Shown: positions 41,308-50,541 of the stretch, piece by piece
Numbering within the stretch: the stretch's first letter is position 1
Layout: each line of letters begins with the position of its first letter
Assembly (NCBI GenBank): GCA_016462445.1
Contig: JAEMTE010000005.1
Location: forward strand, 1 to 64,000
Direction of reading: 5' to 3'
DNA length: 64,000 nucleotides
Source: Candidatus Nanopelagicus sp.
GTDB lineage: Bacteria; Actinomycetota; Actinomycetes; Nanopelagicales; Nanopelagicaceae
Notes under the pieces: model-generated
Databases searched by the model: none
Told to the model about the DNA's origin: nothing
The model's input: only the letters and a program-made list of their open reading frames with translations
Position numbers and translations under genes: made by a program

Positions 41308-42033
41308 TTACTTGGTAAATCTAGTTGGCGCCTTTACTACTGAAAGGGTGCGATTAATACTTTGAGTAATCGCATTGCCACTAATAGGTGTGGTTACCCC
41401 ATTAACTGAGAAGGTGCCATTCCAAGTGATCCTTAGATTTACTGAGTAATTATCACTGCTTTTATAGGTATGGGTGATGCCACCAATTGGAAAAGGTGCA
41501 CCTTGCATGGTGGTAATAAATACTCCCCCATCACCAAAGGACCAGGTAAAGGTTGGAGTTAGATTGACATAAACCACCACATCTAAGATCGGAACGAGCG
41601 CCGTAAATCTTGTCGGTGTTTGGGTCCAAAAATAAACCGGCAGATTAACTAATGAATCTGCCTCTGGTTGAAAATTAATATCACCTGCCGGCAAAAGCTT
41701 TACCAACTTATCTGAAAGAGATACTGCCGCTGGCTTTGGGATAGCTTTTGCAATCGCCTTTTTGGTAACAACTGGTTTTGGTTTGATTATTAGCTTTGGT
41801 GTTGGTTTAGGGGTTGGCTTAATTGTGAGTATCGACTTTGGTTTAACTACTGGCTTTTTGGTAGCAGCTTTTGGGGTTGGCTTTGCTGCACCTTTTTGGG
41901 CGGTAATTATTAATTGATTATCTGAGGTGAAGACATCAACACAGGTTTTATCAATGCAATCTGCCGCTGCAAAGGCGGGTGGAATTGGTAGTAGTAAGAG
42001 TGGAAGAATTATTTGATATCGCTTAATAGCCAA
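41308..42033 (-). CDS. Secreted PKD-domain protein with K/P-rich linker
   Basis: Signal peptide; TPKPTPKLIIKPKPVVTKK low complexity; PTFTWSFGDGG...HTYKSSDNYSVNLRITWNGTF PKD motif. Confidence 0.78.
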   Translation of the reverse strand: MAIKRYQIILPLLLLPIPPAFAAADCIDKTCVDVFTSDNQLIITAQKGAAKPTPKAATKKPVVKPKSILTIKPTPKPTPKLIIKPKPVVTKKAIAKAIPKPAAVSLSDKLVKLLPAGDINFQPEADSLVNLPVYFWTQTPTRFTALVPILDVVVYVNLTPTFTWSFGDGGVFITTMQGAPFPIGGITHTYKSSDNYSVNLRITWNGTFSVNGVTTPISGNAITQSINRTLSVVKAPTRFTK

Positions 42034-42527
42034 CCTCCATTGGTATTGGTAACAATAAATTGATTTTTAATCTCAGATTTACTCCAGATCACACTCTGCT
42101 TACTTGCCCTATCAACCTTTCTTAAATCACCTCGGTGCACTACTACCGCAAAACTCTTCTGTCTTAATCCATCACTTACTACCTTGACACTTGTTAATTG
42201 ATAATCACCACCAAGTAAGGTGGCGGTTTTAAGTAACCTGGCAATTCGCCCTGCAATATCAAGGCAGCTGCAATTGGCAGTTGCAGCAGCTTTTATGTAC
42301 TCAAACTCACCGGTTAGGGCAAGATTTAAGCCATCAACATAATTAATAATTGGCGCAAGTGAGGCAGCTTCAACATCTGGCAGATAGCCAATCTCTGGCT
42401 GATCTGAGTAATCAGTTGCAGGCGCCTGCCCTGCCACACCAGTTGGGGCGAGAGCACCCTCAGCTCTTGCGCAGGCAGTTAGTAAAAGTGGCAGCAATAA
42501 GATGGTAATTAATTTGATTAAAGACAC
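42009..42527 (-). CDS. Lipoprotein (DUF6318-like)
   Basis: Lipobox LLLPLLLTACARA; YVDGLNLALTGEFEYIKAAATANCSCLDIAGRI. Confidence 0.7.
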   Translation of the reverse strand: MSLIKLITILLLPLLLTACARAEGALAPTGVAGQAPATDYSDQPEIGYLPDVEAASLAPIINYVDGLNLALTGEFEYIKAAATANCSCLDIAGRIARLLKTATLLGGDYQLTSVKVVSDGLRQKSFAVVVHRGDLRKVDRASKQSVIWSKSEIKNQFIVTNTNGGWLLSDIK

Positions 42528-42612
42528 TGGGGTAATCTAAATAAATAATCCAGATCTGCGCTTGAAAAATACGATGGCTGTGAATTAAGTAGTTGTGTGT
42601 AAAACTACTCTC

Positions 42613-43068
42613 ATGGCATACCGCGATGGTGATGGATGGATTAGCTGTAATTGCGGCGGCAAACATTGGGGCTTACATGGCGCAGCCGGATTACTGTTAG
42701 TAAGAGATAAAACAATTCTTATGCAACATAGGGCGCCCTGGGTTCACAATGGTGATACCTGGGGCATTCCAGGTGGAGCGCGGGACTCTCATGAGAGCGT
42801 AATCCAGGCTGCAATTAGAGAGGCAATTGAGGAGGTTGGAATTAGTGGTGATCACCTAACAACGGGTGAGATATTTATCGATGATCATGGAGTTTGGAGT
42901 TATCAAACTGTAATTGCCACAGCACACCCGAAGCTCGTAGCCCATGAGGCAAATGATGAATCAAAAGAGGTGGCCTGGGTAGCTTTTGATGAGGTTATTA
43001 ATAAGAATTTACACCCAAGCTTTGCCAATACCTGGCCCACACTCCTTGCTATCTTAAAAAAACTTTAA
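42613..43068 (+). CDS. NUDIX hydrolase
   Basis: GIPGGARDSHESVIQAAIREAIEEVGI Nudix box. Confidence 0.93.
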   Translation: MAYRDGDGWISCNCGGKHWGLHGAAGLLLVRDKTILMQHRAPWVHNGDTWGIPGGARDSHESVIQAAIREAIEEVGISGDHLTTGEIFIDDHGVWSYQTVIATAHPKLVAHEANDESKEVAWVAFDEVINKNLHPSFANTWPTLLAILKKL

Positions 43069-45095
43069 CTCTTTATCTCTAAGTACTGCGCATCTAATCT
43101 GCGCAGCGCCTCCTTAATTACCTCACCATCATGGGTGCGCCAAAATGGTGGCATTGAGTTTAAAAGAATTGAGCCATATCTTTTATTAACAATCCTTGAA
43201 TCTAATATCGCAACCACTCCCCGGTCATCTAATGATCTAATTAATCTGCCCGTTCCTTGGGCAAGTAAAAGAGCTGCTCTGGGAAGTGAGATCTGCATAA
43301 AGCCAGAGCCCCCTGCTGCATCTGCTTCAGCAGCCCTGGCTGATAAGACTGGTTCATCAGGTCGTGGAAATGGAATTCGATCGATGGCAACTAATGTGCA
43401 GGCAGGTCCTGGCACATCAATTCCCTGCCACAATGAAATAGTGCCAAGTAAAATAGATCGCTCATCCTTGGCAAATTTTTCAACCAATGGCCCAACTGAA
43501 TCACCACGGCGTTGGGTAATAATTGGTAATTTAAGCTCAGCTAATACTTTTCTTAAATGTTCATCAGCCATCTCAACACCGCGCCAAGATGAGAACAAAG
43601 CTAAGGTGCGCCCGCCCGCTGCCTCAATTAACTCACCTAACTCAGTTAGAGCCTCCTTCGATGGCCCATCTCTGCCTGGCTCTGGTAGATCCTTTGGCAA
43701 GTAAAGCATTCCTTGATTAGCAAAATCAAAGGGTGAGCCAACATCTAGGATCTGCAAATTCGCTGGATCCATCATCCCTTTCTCATCGGCTTCACTCTCA
43801 TCGGCTTCATCTTCTTCATCATTTTTACCAGCAATTACAAAGCCGATATTTTTTGCAATCGCATCAAATGATTTACCAACTGTTAAAGTCGCACTAGTTG
43901 CTATTACCGGTGTTTGAGTTAATAAATTACCGCGAAGCACATCAGAGACAGCAAGGGGTGCTAAATACAAGGTTGAGTAGGTTGGTTCAAACCAAAGCAC
44001 ATGTGTGTGCCCTGGTTTTAATAACTTGGTGGCGGTTTGATTAATCTCATTTAGCGCACCCTTAACCCGGGCCCGTTCTGCCATGGAGTTTGGATCAATA
44101 ATCTCAGCATCGGCTGCAATTAATGCACTCACCGCAGAGACCGCCTCTTTAACTGCGCGAAGTGGGGCCTCTAATTGGGATGGTAATTTATCTAATCTGC
44201 CAGCTTTAGCTGGATCTGCTTTTAAATCATCTGCGTAATCACCAATGGCGGCGGCAAACTTTTCTGCCGCTTTATTAAAGGCATCACTTGCTTTACCTGG
44301 CATATGTTTTCTTGCCATATTAGCTGCCCGCAAAACCCTGGCCGCAGTTAACTCCTCAGTTACCGCTTGAGTTGTGCGATCCATAAACTCATGTGCCTCA
44401 TCTAAAATAATTGCATCTCGCTCAGGCAAAATTGGATGTGAGTCAACAATTTCAATTGCAAGTAATGTGTGATTTGTTACGACAATATCTGCTGTTTGTG
44501 CCTTAGCTTTTGCAAGAGCTGCAAAACATTTTGAACCAGAGGGGCAATCATCTGCTCCCATGCACTCTCTTCCTGAAACAGAGTTTGCCGCCCAAACCCG
44601 GCGGTCAACATCAGGTGCGTCATCGCGATCACCCGTTGCCCCCTTTGATTGCGCCCAAGCTCTTAATCTCTTGGCATCTGATTCTAAAGATGAGATCTCA
44701 AGGACAGCTTGGCTCTCAGGATCATCTGGTGCGTTATTCATCTTTTGCAAACAAACATAATTACCAACACCTTTATAGATAGCAAAGGAAATATCTCTCT
44801 TTAACTCTTTCTCTAGCGCACCTTTTATTTTTGGCAGATCTCGCTCAATTAACTGCCGCTGCAGTGCCAAGGTGGCAGTTGCCACCAACACCTTTTTGCC
44901 ATGGACTAAGGCAGGAACTAAGTAGGCAAGTGATTTACCAGTACCAGTACCTGCTTGAACTAATAGATGATGGCGATCAGATAGTGCGTTAGCAACTGCT
45001 TCTGCCATCTCAATCTGGCCATCGCGTGGTGCACCACCAATTGCCACAACAGCAGCATCGAGTGCTGATCTAACCTTTTTTGAGTACTCACTCAC
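43065..45095 (-). CDS. dinG: ATP-dependent helicase, DinG family
   Basis: VQAGTGTGKSLAYLVPAL, DEAH (ILDEAHEF), GTISLWQGIDVPG, QGTGRLIRS. Confidence 0.93.
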   Translation of the reverse strand: MSEYSKKVRSALDAAVVAIGGAPRDGQIEMAEAVANALSDRHHLLVQAGTGTGKSLAYLVPALVHGKKVLVATATLALQRQLIERDLPKIKGALEKELKRDISFAIYKGVGNYVCLQKMNNAPDDPESQAVLEISSLESDAKRLRAWAQSKGATGDRDDAPDVDRRVWAANSVSGRECMGADDCPSGSKCFAALAKAKAQTADIVVTNHTLLAIEIVDSHPILPERDAIILDEAHEFMDRTTQAVTEELTAARVLRAANMARKHMPGKASDAFNKAAEKFAAAIGDYADDLKADPAKAGRLDKLPSQLEAPLRAVKEAVSAVSALIAADAEIIDPNSMAERARVKGALNEINQTATKLLKPGHTHVLWFEPTYSTLYLAPLAVSDVLRGNLLTQTPVIATSATLTVGKSFDAIAKNIGFVIAGKNDEEDEADESEADEKGMMDPANLQILDVGSPFDFANQGMLYLPKDLPEPGRDGPSKEALTELGELIEAAGGRTLALFSSWRGVEMADEHLRKVLAELKLPIITQRRGDSVGPLVEKFAKDERSILLGTISLWQGIDVPGPACTLVAIDRIPFPRPDEPVLSARAAEADAAGGSGFMQISLPRAALLLAQGTGRLIRSLDDRGVVAILDSRIVNKRYGSILLNSMPPFWRTHDGEVIKEALRRLDAQYLEIKS

Positions 45096-45111
45096 TAGGG
45101 CAGGTTATTTG

Positions 45112-45153
45112 AAAAAAAGAAAGGGCCCGCAGTTTTACCTGCGAGCCCTTTAA
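45112..45153 (-). terminator. Rho-independent terminator of nrdJ
   Basis: Minus strand: AAGGGCTCGCAG-GTAAAA-CTGCGGGCCCTT followed by TCTTTTTTT. Confidence 0.85.
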
Positions 45154-45165
45154 TTTAATTACTTA

Positions 45166-47973
45166 TCAGGAGCAGCCTGAGGTGTTTCCGCAACCTTCGC
45201 AGACAAAGCATGATCCAGCCATTCTCATCTTCACGCCACATGTCATACAAAGTGGTGCATCAGATTTAACGCCAGCCATCTTTTCAAAAAGCTCCATTGA
45301 TGAACCAACACCTGATGTATCAACTGGGGCCTTCTCAATCTTTACCTCTTGTTTTTTGCTCTCAACTTTTTTTGTTGGAGCGCTAACTTGAGCTACCGCC
45401 TTCTCATCAACTGTGTACTCACCACTTTCCAGTGCGCGAGCGCGCTCTGCTGCTGAGTAAATACCAAGGGATGAACGTGATTCAAATGGCAGGTAATCAA
45501 GTGCTAGGCGACGGAAGATGTAATCCATCATTGATTGCGCCATTCTGATATCAACATCATCTGTCATACCAGCTGGCTCAAACCTAAGATTTGAAAACTT
45601 CTCAACAAAGGTCTCAAGTGGCACGCCATATTGCAGACCAATTGATACTGCAATTGAGAATGCATCCATTACGCCGGCAAGAGTTGAACCTTGCTTACCA
45701 AGCTTTAGGAAAACTTCAGCTAGGGCGCCATCTGCATAAGCACCGCTGGTCATATAACCCTCAGCACCACCAACAGAGAATGAAGTAGTTTGGGCTGGGC
45801 GAGATTTTGGTAGACGCTTTCGAGTAGCGGTGTGTGCATCCTCTACAACAACATCATCCTTCTTACCCTTTGAATCAGATAGAGGCTGTCCAACCTTGCA
45901 ATTATCGCGGTATACCGCAAGTGCTTTAAGGCCTAGCTTCCAACCTTGGTAGTAAACCTCTTCGATCTCCTCCACCGTTGCATTAGATGGCAGGTTAACT
46001 GTCTTAGAGATGGCACCAGATAAGAACGGCTGACATGCTGCCATCATGTGAACATGGCCCATCGCACTAATTGAGCGAATGCCCATTGCGCAATCAAAGA
46101 TTGAGTAGTGATCGGTTTTTAAACCAGGTGCGTCGATGATATTTCCATTCTCAGCGATGTAAGCAACAATCGCTTCAATAGTCTCATCGGCATAGCCAAG
46201 TTTTTTAAGCGCTAGTGGAATAGTTTGGTTAACGATCTGCATCGAACCACCGCCCACCATCTTCTTAAACTTAACTAGGGCTAGATCTGGCTCAATACCG
46301 GTGGTATCACAATCCATCATCAAACCAATGGTTCCAGTTGGAGCTAATACCGATGCTTGGGCATTTCGCCAGCCATTTTTCTCACCCAATGTATTACCAG
46401 TTGCCCACTGCTTAATTGCCTCACTCCAAACATCTTTATCAAGAGTTGAAACTGATTTTGCAGAATCTGTTGCATTTTGGTGTTTGCGCATTACCTTGGT
46501 GTGGGCTGCTGCATTTCGGGCATAGCCGTTATATGCACCAACGATGCCGGCAAGCTCGGCCCCTCTTCGGTATGAAACTCCAGTAAGTAGGGATGTGATC
46601 GCACCAGCTAGGGCTCGTCCACCATCTGAGTCATATGCCAGACCTAGCGCCATCAAAAGCGCGCCAAGGTTTGCATAACCAATTCCTAATTGACGAAAGT
46701 TTCTGGTGGTCTCACCAATTGGCGCAGTTGGAAAATCTGCGAAACAGATTGAGATATCCATTGAGGTGATAACTAACTCAGTTACCTTCACAAAGTTTTT
46801 CACATCAAATGAGCCATCAGCTTTTAAGAACTTCATTAAGTTCAAAGATGCCAAGTTACATGATGAGTTATCTAGTGACATGTACTCAGAGCATGGATTG
46901 GATGCATTGATCCGGCCAGTCTCAGGGTTGGTGTGCCACTCATTGATCGTGTCATCATATTGAATGCCAGGATCAGCACATGCCCAAGCAGCTTGGGCCA
47001 TCTTTCTAAATAATTGTTTTGCATCAACTGATTCAATTACCTCACCAGTTGAGCGAGCAGTCAAACCAAATGACTCACCAGCTTCATAGGCGCGCATAAA
47101 TGAATCTGATACCCGAACTGAGTTGTTAGCATTTTGATACTGCACAGAGATAATATCTTTGCCACCTAGATCCATATCAAAGCCGGCATCTCTAAGTGCG
47201 CGGATCTTGTCCTCCTCGCGAACCTTGGTCTCAATAAACTCTTCAATATCTGGATGATCAACATCTAGAACAACCATCTTCGCTGCTCGTCTTGTTGCGC
47301 CACCTGATTTGATTGTGCCAGCTGATGCATCAGCACCACGCATAAAGGAGACTGGGCCTGAGGCTGTGCCACCTGATTTTAAAAGCTCCTTTGATGAGCG
47401 AATACGAGAGAGGTTAAGGCCAGCACCTGAGCCGCCTTTGAAGATAAAGCCCTCTTCCCGGTACCAGTTAAGGATTGAATCCATCGTGTCATCAACTGAG
47501 AGAATAAAACAGGCAGAGACCTGTTGTGGGGCGGCGGTTCCTACGTTAAACCAAACTGGTGAGTTGTAAGAGAATATTTGGTGCATCAGCATGTGGGTTA
47601 ACTCATGTTCAAAAATTTCAGCATCTGCTTCGGTGGCAAAGTAACCATTGGCTTTGCCAGCTTTTGTATAGGTTAAAACAACGCGATCAATAACCTGCTT
47701 AAGAGATCTCTCACGATTCTCCGCCCCCATTGCGCCACGGAAGTATTTAGTAGTAACAATTGTGGAGGCATTTACCGACCAAAAATCAGGATACTCAACA
47801 CTCTTTTGCTCAAAGATAACCTCGCCAGATTTCCAATTGGTCTGAACTACATCACGCCGCTCCCACTTCACAGTGTCATACGGGTGAACCCCAGCGCTGG
47901 TGTAGATACGTTCTATGGTCAGACCTTTAGTACCTGTTGACTTGGTCTGTGCTGGTTTATTCACGATCGACAT
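45166..47973 (-). CDS. nrdJ: Adenosylcobalamin-dependent (class II) ribonucleotide reductase
   Basis: NASNPCSEYMSLDNSSCNLASLNL, GGSGAGLNLSRIRS, LAPTGTIGLMMDCDTTGIEPD, C-terminal zinc-type cysteines. Confidence 0.96.
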   Translation of the reverse strand: MSIVNKPAQTKSTGTKGLTIERIYTSAGVHPYDTVKWERRDVVQTNWKSGEVIFEQKSVEYPDFWSVNASTIVTTKYFRGAMGAENRERSLKQVIDRVVLTYTKAGKANGYFATEADAEIFEHELTHMLMHQIFSYNSPVWFNVGTAAPQQVSACFILSVDDTMDSILNWYREEGFIFKGGSGAGLNLSRIRSSKELLKSGGTASGPVSFMRGADASAGTIKSGGATRRAAKMVVLDVDHPDIEEFIETKVREEDKIRALRDAGFDMDLGGKDIISVQYQNANNSVRVSDSFMRAYEAGESFGLTARSTGEVIESVDAKQLFRKMAQAAWACADPGIQYDDTINEWHTNPETGRINASNPCSEYMSLDNSSCNLASLNLMKFLKADGSFDVKNFVKVTELVITSMDISICFADFPTAPIGETTRNFRQLGIGYANLGALLMALGLAYDSDGGRALAGAITSLLTGVSYRRGAELAGIVGAYNGYARNAAAHTKVMRKHQNATDSAKSVSTLDKDVWSEAIKQWATGNTLGEKNGWRNAQASVLAPTGTIGLMMDCDTTGIEPDLALVKFKKMVGGGSMQIVNQTIPLALKKLGYADETIEAIVAYIAENGNIIDAPGLKTDHYSIFDCAMGIRSISAMGHVHMMAACQPFLSGAISKTVNLPSNATVEEIEEVYYQGWKLGLKALAVYRDNCKVGQPLSDSKGKKDDVVVEDAHTATRKRLPKSRPAQTTSFSVGGAEGYMTSGAYADGALAEVFLKLGKQGSTLAGVMDAFSIAVSIGLQYGVPLETFVEKFSNLRFEPAGMTDDVDIRMAQSMMDYIFRRLALDYLPFESRSSLGIYSAAERARALESGEYTVDEKAVAQVSAPTKKVESKKQEVKIEKAPVDTSGVGSSMELFEKMAGVKSDAPLCMTCGVKMRMAGSCFVCEGCGNTSGCS

Positions 47974-48091
47974 TTTTAATTCCCCTTAAGTAGTTGTTAA
48001 TAATTCTTTTAATTTTTTTCTTCACTTCTTTAAAACTTTACTGCTTAACTTTTATCTCTGCTTTTCGCTACTTCTTATCTGCTTAAAGGGT

Positions 48092-48589
48092 CTATTTAAT
48101 TAATTCTTGGGAACGAGAATCTCTTAAAGCTTTTGAATTTCTGGAAGGTTCAGCACGCAAGAGTGCGATCTCACCTTCAAAATCTTCTAGGGAGGAAAAA
48201 CTACGGTATACCGAGGCATATCGCAGGTAGGCGACCTCATCGAGTTCGCGGAGTGGCGCAAGGATTGCTAATCCAACCTCTTGGGCCTCAACCTCTGCTA
48301 CCCCATCTGAGCGAAGGGACTCTTCAACTCTTTGGGCAAGAAGAGCTAGATCATCATCATTAACTGGACGAGCCTGACATGCCTTGCGCACACCAGCGAT
48401 CACCTTCTCGCGGGAGAAGGGTTCAGTTGCTCCTGATCTTTTGATAATTAAAAGGATTGAGGTCTCTGAGGTATTAAACCGGCGAGCGCAGCTTGTGCAC
48501 TCACGACGCCTGCGGATCTGATTTCCCTCATCGGTTGGACGTGAGTCAATCACTCTTGAGTCATCAAAGCGACAGAAGGGACAGATCAC
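48092..48589 (-). CDS. nrdR: Ribonucleotide reductase transcriptional repressor
   Basis: [42 protein letters not shown]. Confidence 0.97.
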   Translation of the reverse strand: MICPFCRFDDSRVIDSRPTDEGNQIRRRRECTSCARRFNTSETSILLIIKRSGATEPFSREKVIAGVRKACQARPVNDDDLALLAQRVEESLRSDGVAEVEAQEVGLAILAPLRELDEVAYLRYASVYRSFSSLEDFEGEIALLRAEPSRNSKALRDSRSQELIK

Positions 48590-48673
48590 GGGCCTTTTCT
48601 CCTTTTTTTCCTAGTTAAGCGGGGAGGTAAACAATAGCGGAAAACCACTACTTATGGAAGCCATAAGCGTAAT

Positions 48674-48716
48674 CACCCCTACATGTTGGGTGAACCATAG
48701 ACCCGCACTATAGGGT
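48674..48716. promoter_or_regulatory. Candidate pair of NrdR-box-like dyads upstream of nrdR-nrdJ
   Basis: CCCTACATGTTGGG (around 48677-48690) and ACCCGCACTATAGGGT (48701-48716); the second overlaps a -10-like TATAGT on the minus strand. Centre spacing about 25 bp is atypical. Confidence 0.4.
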
Positions 48717-48765
48717 TTAAAAGCATCTGAGTCGGCGTGTTTGGTGAAATCTTTCAAGCTCACTC

Positions 48766-49143
48766 TTACCCGATCGCCTTTTTCAAAATCTTTACCAACT
48801 CATCCATCTCGATCTGACCTGCTGCCACCCCAACCACCATTTCATAGGCCTTATCTTGTTTCATCTTTATATCCAGATCATTCATTAAACAAAATAATCG
48901 AGCCGCAGACCAAGCAAGCCGTTTATTTCCATCGATCAAGGCGTGGTTGCGGGCAATGGAGTGAAGAAGTGCCGCTGCCTTTTGAACAAAGGTTGGGTAA
49001 GCATCCTCACCGAAAACGTAGGTTTTTGGCCTAGCAACAGCTGACTCTAGTAAGCCAATCTCTCTAACTCGAAAGTCGGCAATTATCTCTCGACCTAATT
49101 TCAAGATGTCGGCTAACTCTAGATAATCAATCTCTTTTGCCAC
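48766..49143 (-). CDS. doc: Doc/Fic-fold toxin of a toxin-antitoxin module
   Basis: HSIARNHALIDGNKRLAWSAARLF (Doc/Fic active-site motif). Confidence 0.9.
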   Translation of the reverse strand: MAKEIDYLELADILKLGREIIADFRVREIGLLESAVARPKTYVFGEDAYPTFVQKAAALLHSIARNHALIDGNKRLAWSAARLFCLMNDLDIKMKQDKAYEMVVGVAAGQIEMDELVKILKKAIG

Positions 49144-49157
49144 AGCTTTTACTTAAC

Positions 49158-49355
49158 TTACTTTGATAGGCGATCTAGCAGCTCGGCATCCTCACGCTTT
49201 ATCCGAGCAATATTGGTATCAAGCTTTTGTGCGCGATGAGAGATGTACTCATCAATTGCTTGCAGTGCTGCCTCTTGCATTGAGATACCCCGTTGATCGG
49301 CAACTTTGCGCAAAGACTTACTTTGCTGCTCAGATAGCCTTAAATTCATAGCCAT
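49158..49355 (-). CDS. Ribbon-helix-helix antitoxin
   Basis: MAMNLRLSEQQSKSLRKVADQRGISMQEAALQAIDEYISHRA, CopG/RHH-like; directly upstream of doc. ORF extends to 49382, but that overlaps the operator. Confidence 0.87.
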   Translation of the reverse strand: MAMNLRLSEQQSKSLRKVADQRGISMQEAALQAIDEYISHRAQKLDTNIARIKREDAELLDRLSK

Positions 49356-49362
49356 GTGAAAA

Positions 49363-49381
49363 TGGTACCATAGTGGTACCA
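49363..49381. promoter_or_regulatory. Tandem palindromic operator TGGTACCA-TAG-TGGTACCA at the antitoxin promoter
   Basis: Two perfect 8-bp palindromes, 11 bp centre to centre; TTGACA (minus strand, 49387-49392) upstream. Confidence 0.8.
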
Positions 49382-49414
49382 AATCCTGTCAAATATTTAT
49401 ATCAGCCACTTTAT

Positions 49415-49711
49415 TTAAATTACCGGAACTAAAAGTTTTGTGCCAGCTGCCAGATCCGCACTCTTTAGGCGATTGACCTCCACAATATCGGCGACAACCG
49501 AGGCGATCTGGTCATTGCCAGAGACCATCGCTGCGATCGACCAAAGGGTTTCACCAGGAGTTACAACCACCTGAACATACTTACTCTTAGGCCCAGCCAC
49601 ATCGCTGCTGCCACTAGCTGCTGAGATAGTGGAAAAACCAGCGCTAATTAATACCAATAGGGATACTGATAAAACTGTTCTTGCTAACCGCTTTGCCTGT
49701 CTTGCCTTCAT
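49415..49711 (-). CDS. Small LysM-domain membrane protein, YneA/DivS/ChiZ-like position next to lexA
   Basis: N-terminal TM; VVVTPGETLWSIAAMVSGNDQIASVVADIVEVNRLKSADLAAGTKLLVP LysM; SD AGGAG; SOS box upstream. Confidence 0.85.
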   Translation of the reverse strand: MKARQAKRLARTVLSVSLLVLISAGFSTISAASGSSDVAGPKSKYVQVVVTPGETLWSIAAMVSGNDQIASVVADIVEVNRLKSADLAAGTKLLVPVI

Positions 49712-49747
49712 TTTTTTTCATCTCCTGGTAACCGGGTTCGAGGGGAT

Positions 49748-49763
49748 TCGAACACCTGTTCTA
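49748..49763. promoter_or_regulatory. LexA/SOS box TCGAAC-ACCT-GTTCTA upstream of LysM gene
   Basis: Matches the Gram-positive/actinobacterial SOS consensus CGAAC-N4-GTTCG closely. Confidence 0.85.
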
Positions 49764-49805
49764 AAGAGAATTAAACACTACCCCACCGACATTGTCCAGT
49801 TAAAA

Positions 49806-49821
49806 CCGAACAAATGTTTGA
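49806..49821. promoter_or_regulatory. LexA/SOS box CCGAAC-AAAT-GTTTGA upstream of lexA
   Basis: CGAACAAATGTTTG; overlaps candidate -35 TTGATT; 32 nt before lexA ATG. Confidence 0.85.
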
Positions 49822-49852
49822 TTTTTTTCAATCCCCCTGCTACCCTTCACTT

Positions 49853-50536
49853 ATGGCTAAAATCCCGAGCAAAAACACCAATAGGCAGGTATCTGAGCTG
49901 CCAGATGGTGAAGCCGATGACAATGGGCTGACCGCTCGGCAAATGAAGATTTTATCCGTCATCAAAACCGCAGTTGAGGACCAGGGCTACCCGCCCAGCA
50001 TGCGTGAGATAGGTGAGAAGGCCGGCCTATCCTCCACCGCATCGGTTACCTATCAACTGCAGATCCTTGAAGAGAAGGGCTGGATTCGTCGGGATCCATC
50101 CCGTGGCCGTGCCATCGAGATCACCTTGCCTGGTCAAGATGGCGAGGCGGCCCCGCAAGGAAAGACGAGATTAATTCCATTAGTTGGCCGAATTGCAGCT
50201 GGTAATCCAATCTTGGCTGAGCAAGAGGTGGAGGAGGTTTTGCCACTTCCGGAATCATTAGTTGGTAAAGGTGACTTATTCCTTTTGCAGGTAAAGGGTG
50301 ATTCGATGATTGATCTTGCAATCTGTGATGGTGATTATGTTGTAATTAGAAGCCAGAAGGATGCGCTAAAGGGTGAGATTGTGGCGGCGATGATTGATGG
50401 TGAGGCAACTGTTAAAACCTGGTCGAAAAAAGATGGCCATTACTGGTTACTTCCAGCAAATGATAATTACGCACCAATCCCAGCAGATGAAGCGGTAATT
50501 CTAGGTAAGGTAACTGCGGTCCTTCGCTCACTTTAA
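49853..50536 (+). CDS. lexA: LexA repressor
   Basis: [44 protein letters not shown]; cleavage site IAAGNP; catalytic GDSM and K. ATG at 49853, not 49814. Confidence 0.97.
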   Translation: MAKIPSKNTNRQVSELPDGEADDNGLTARQMKILSVIKTAVEDQGYPPSMREIGEKAGLSSTASVTYQLQILEEKGWIRRDPSRGRAIEITLPGQDGEAAPQGKTRLIPLVGRIAAGNPILAEQEVEEVLPLPESLVGKGDLFLLQVKGDSMIDLAICDGDYVVIRSQKDALKGEIVAAMIDGEATVKTWSKKDGHYWLLPANDNYAPIPADEAVILGKVTAVLRSL

Positions 50537-50541
50537 TTTTT

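Noticed and set aside
43135-43704. 189-aa plus-strand ORF inside dinG
   Set aside because: Antisense to conserved helicase motifs; no independent coding evidence.
47974-48091. Cobalamin riboswitch upstream of B12-dependent nrdJ
   Set aside because: Sequence is AT/pyrimidine-biased with no B12-box-like GCCACTG motif.
49725-49800. tRNA-like stretch (minus strand GGTGGGGTAGTG...AGGTGTTCGAATCCCCTCGAACCC)
   Set aside because: The T-loop-like GTTCGAATC is explained by the SOS box. The T stem has a mismatch, no matching acceptor 5' strand or standard anticodon stem exists, and the region contains the LysM promoter.
49814-49852. Extended N-terminus for lexA from the 49814 start
   Set aside because: Would put coding sequence through the SOS box and promoter; ATG 49853 fits LexA length and the leaderless layout.
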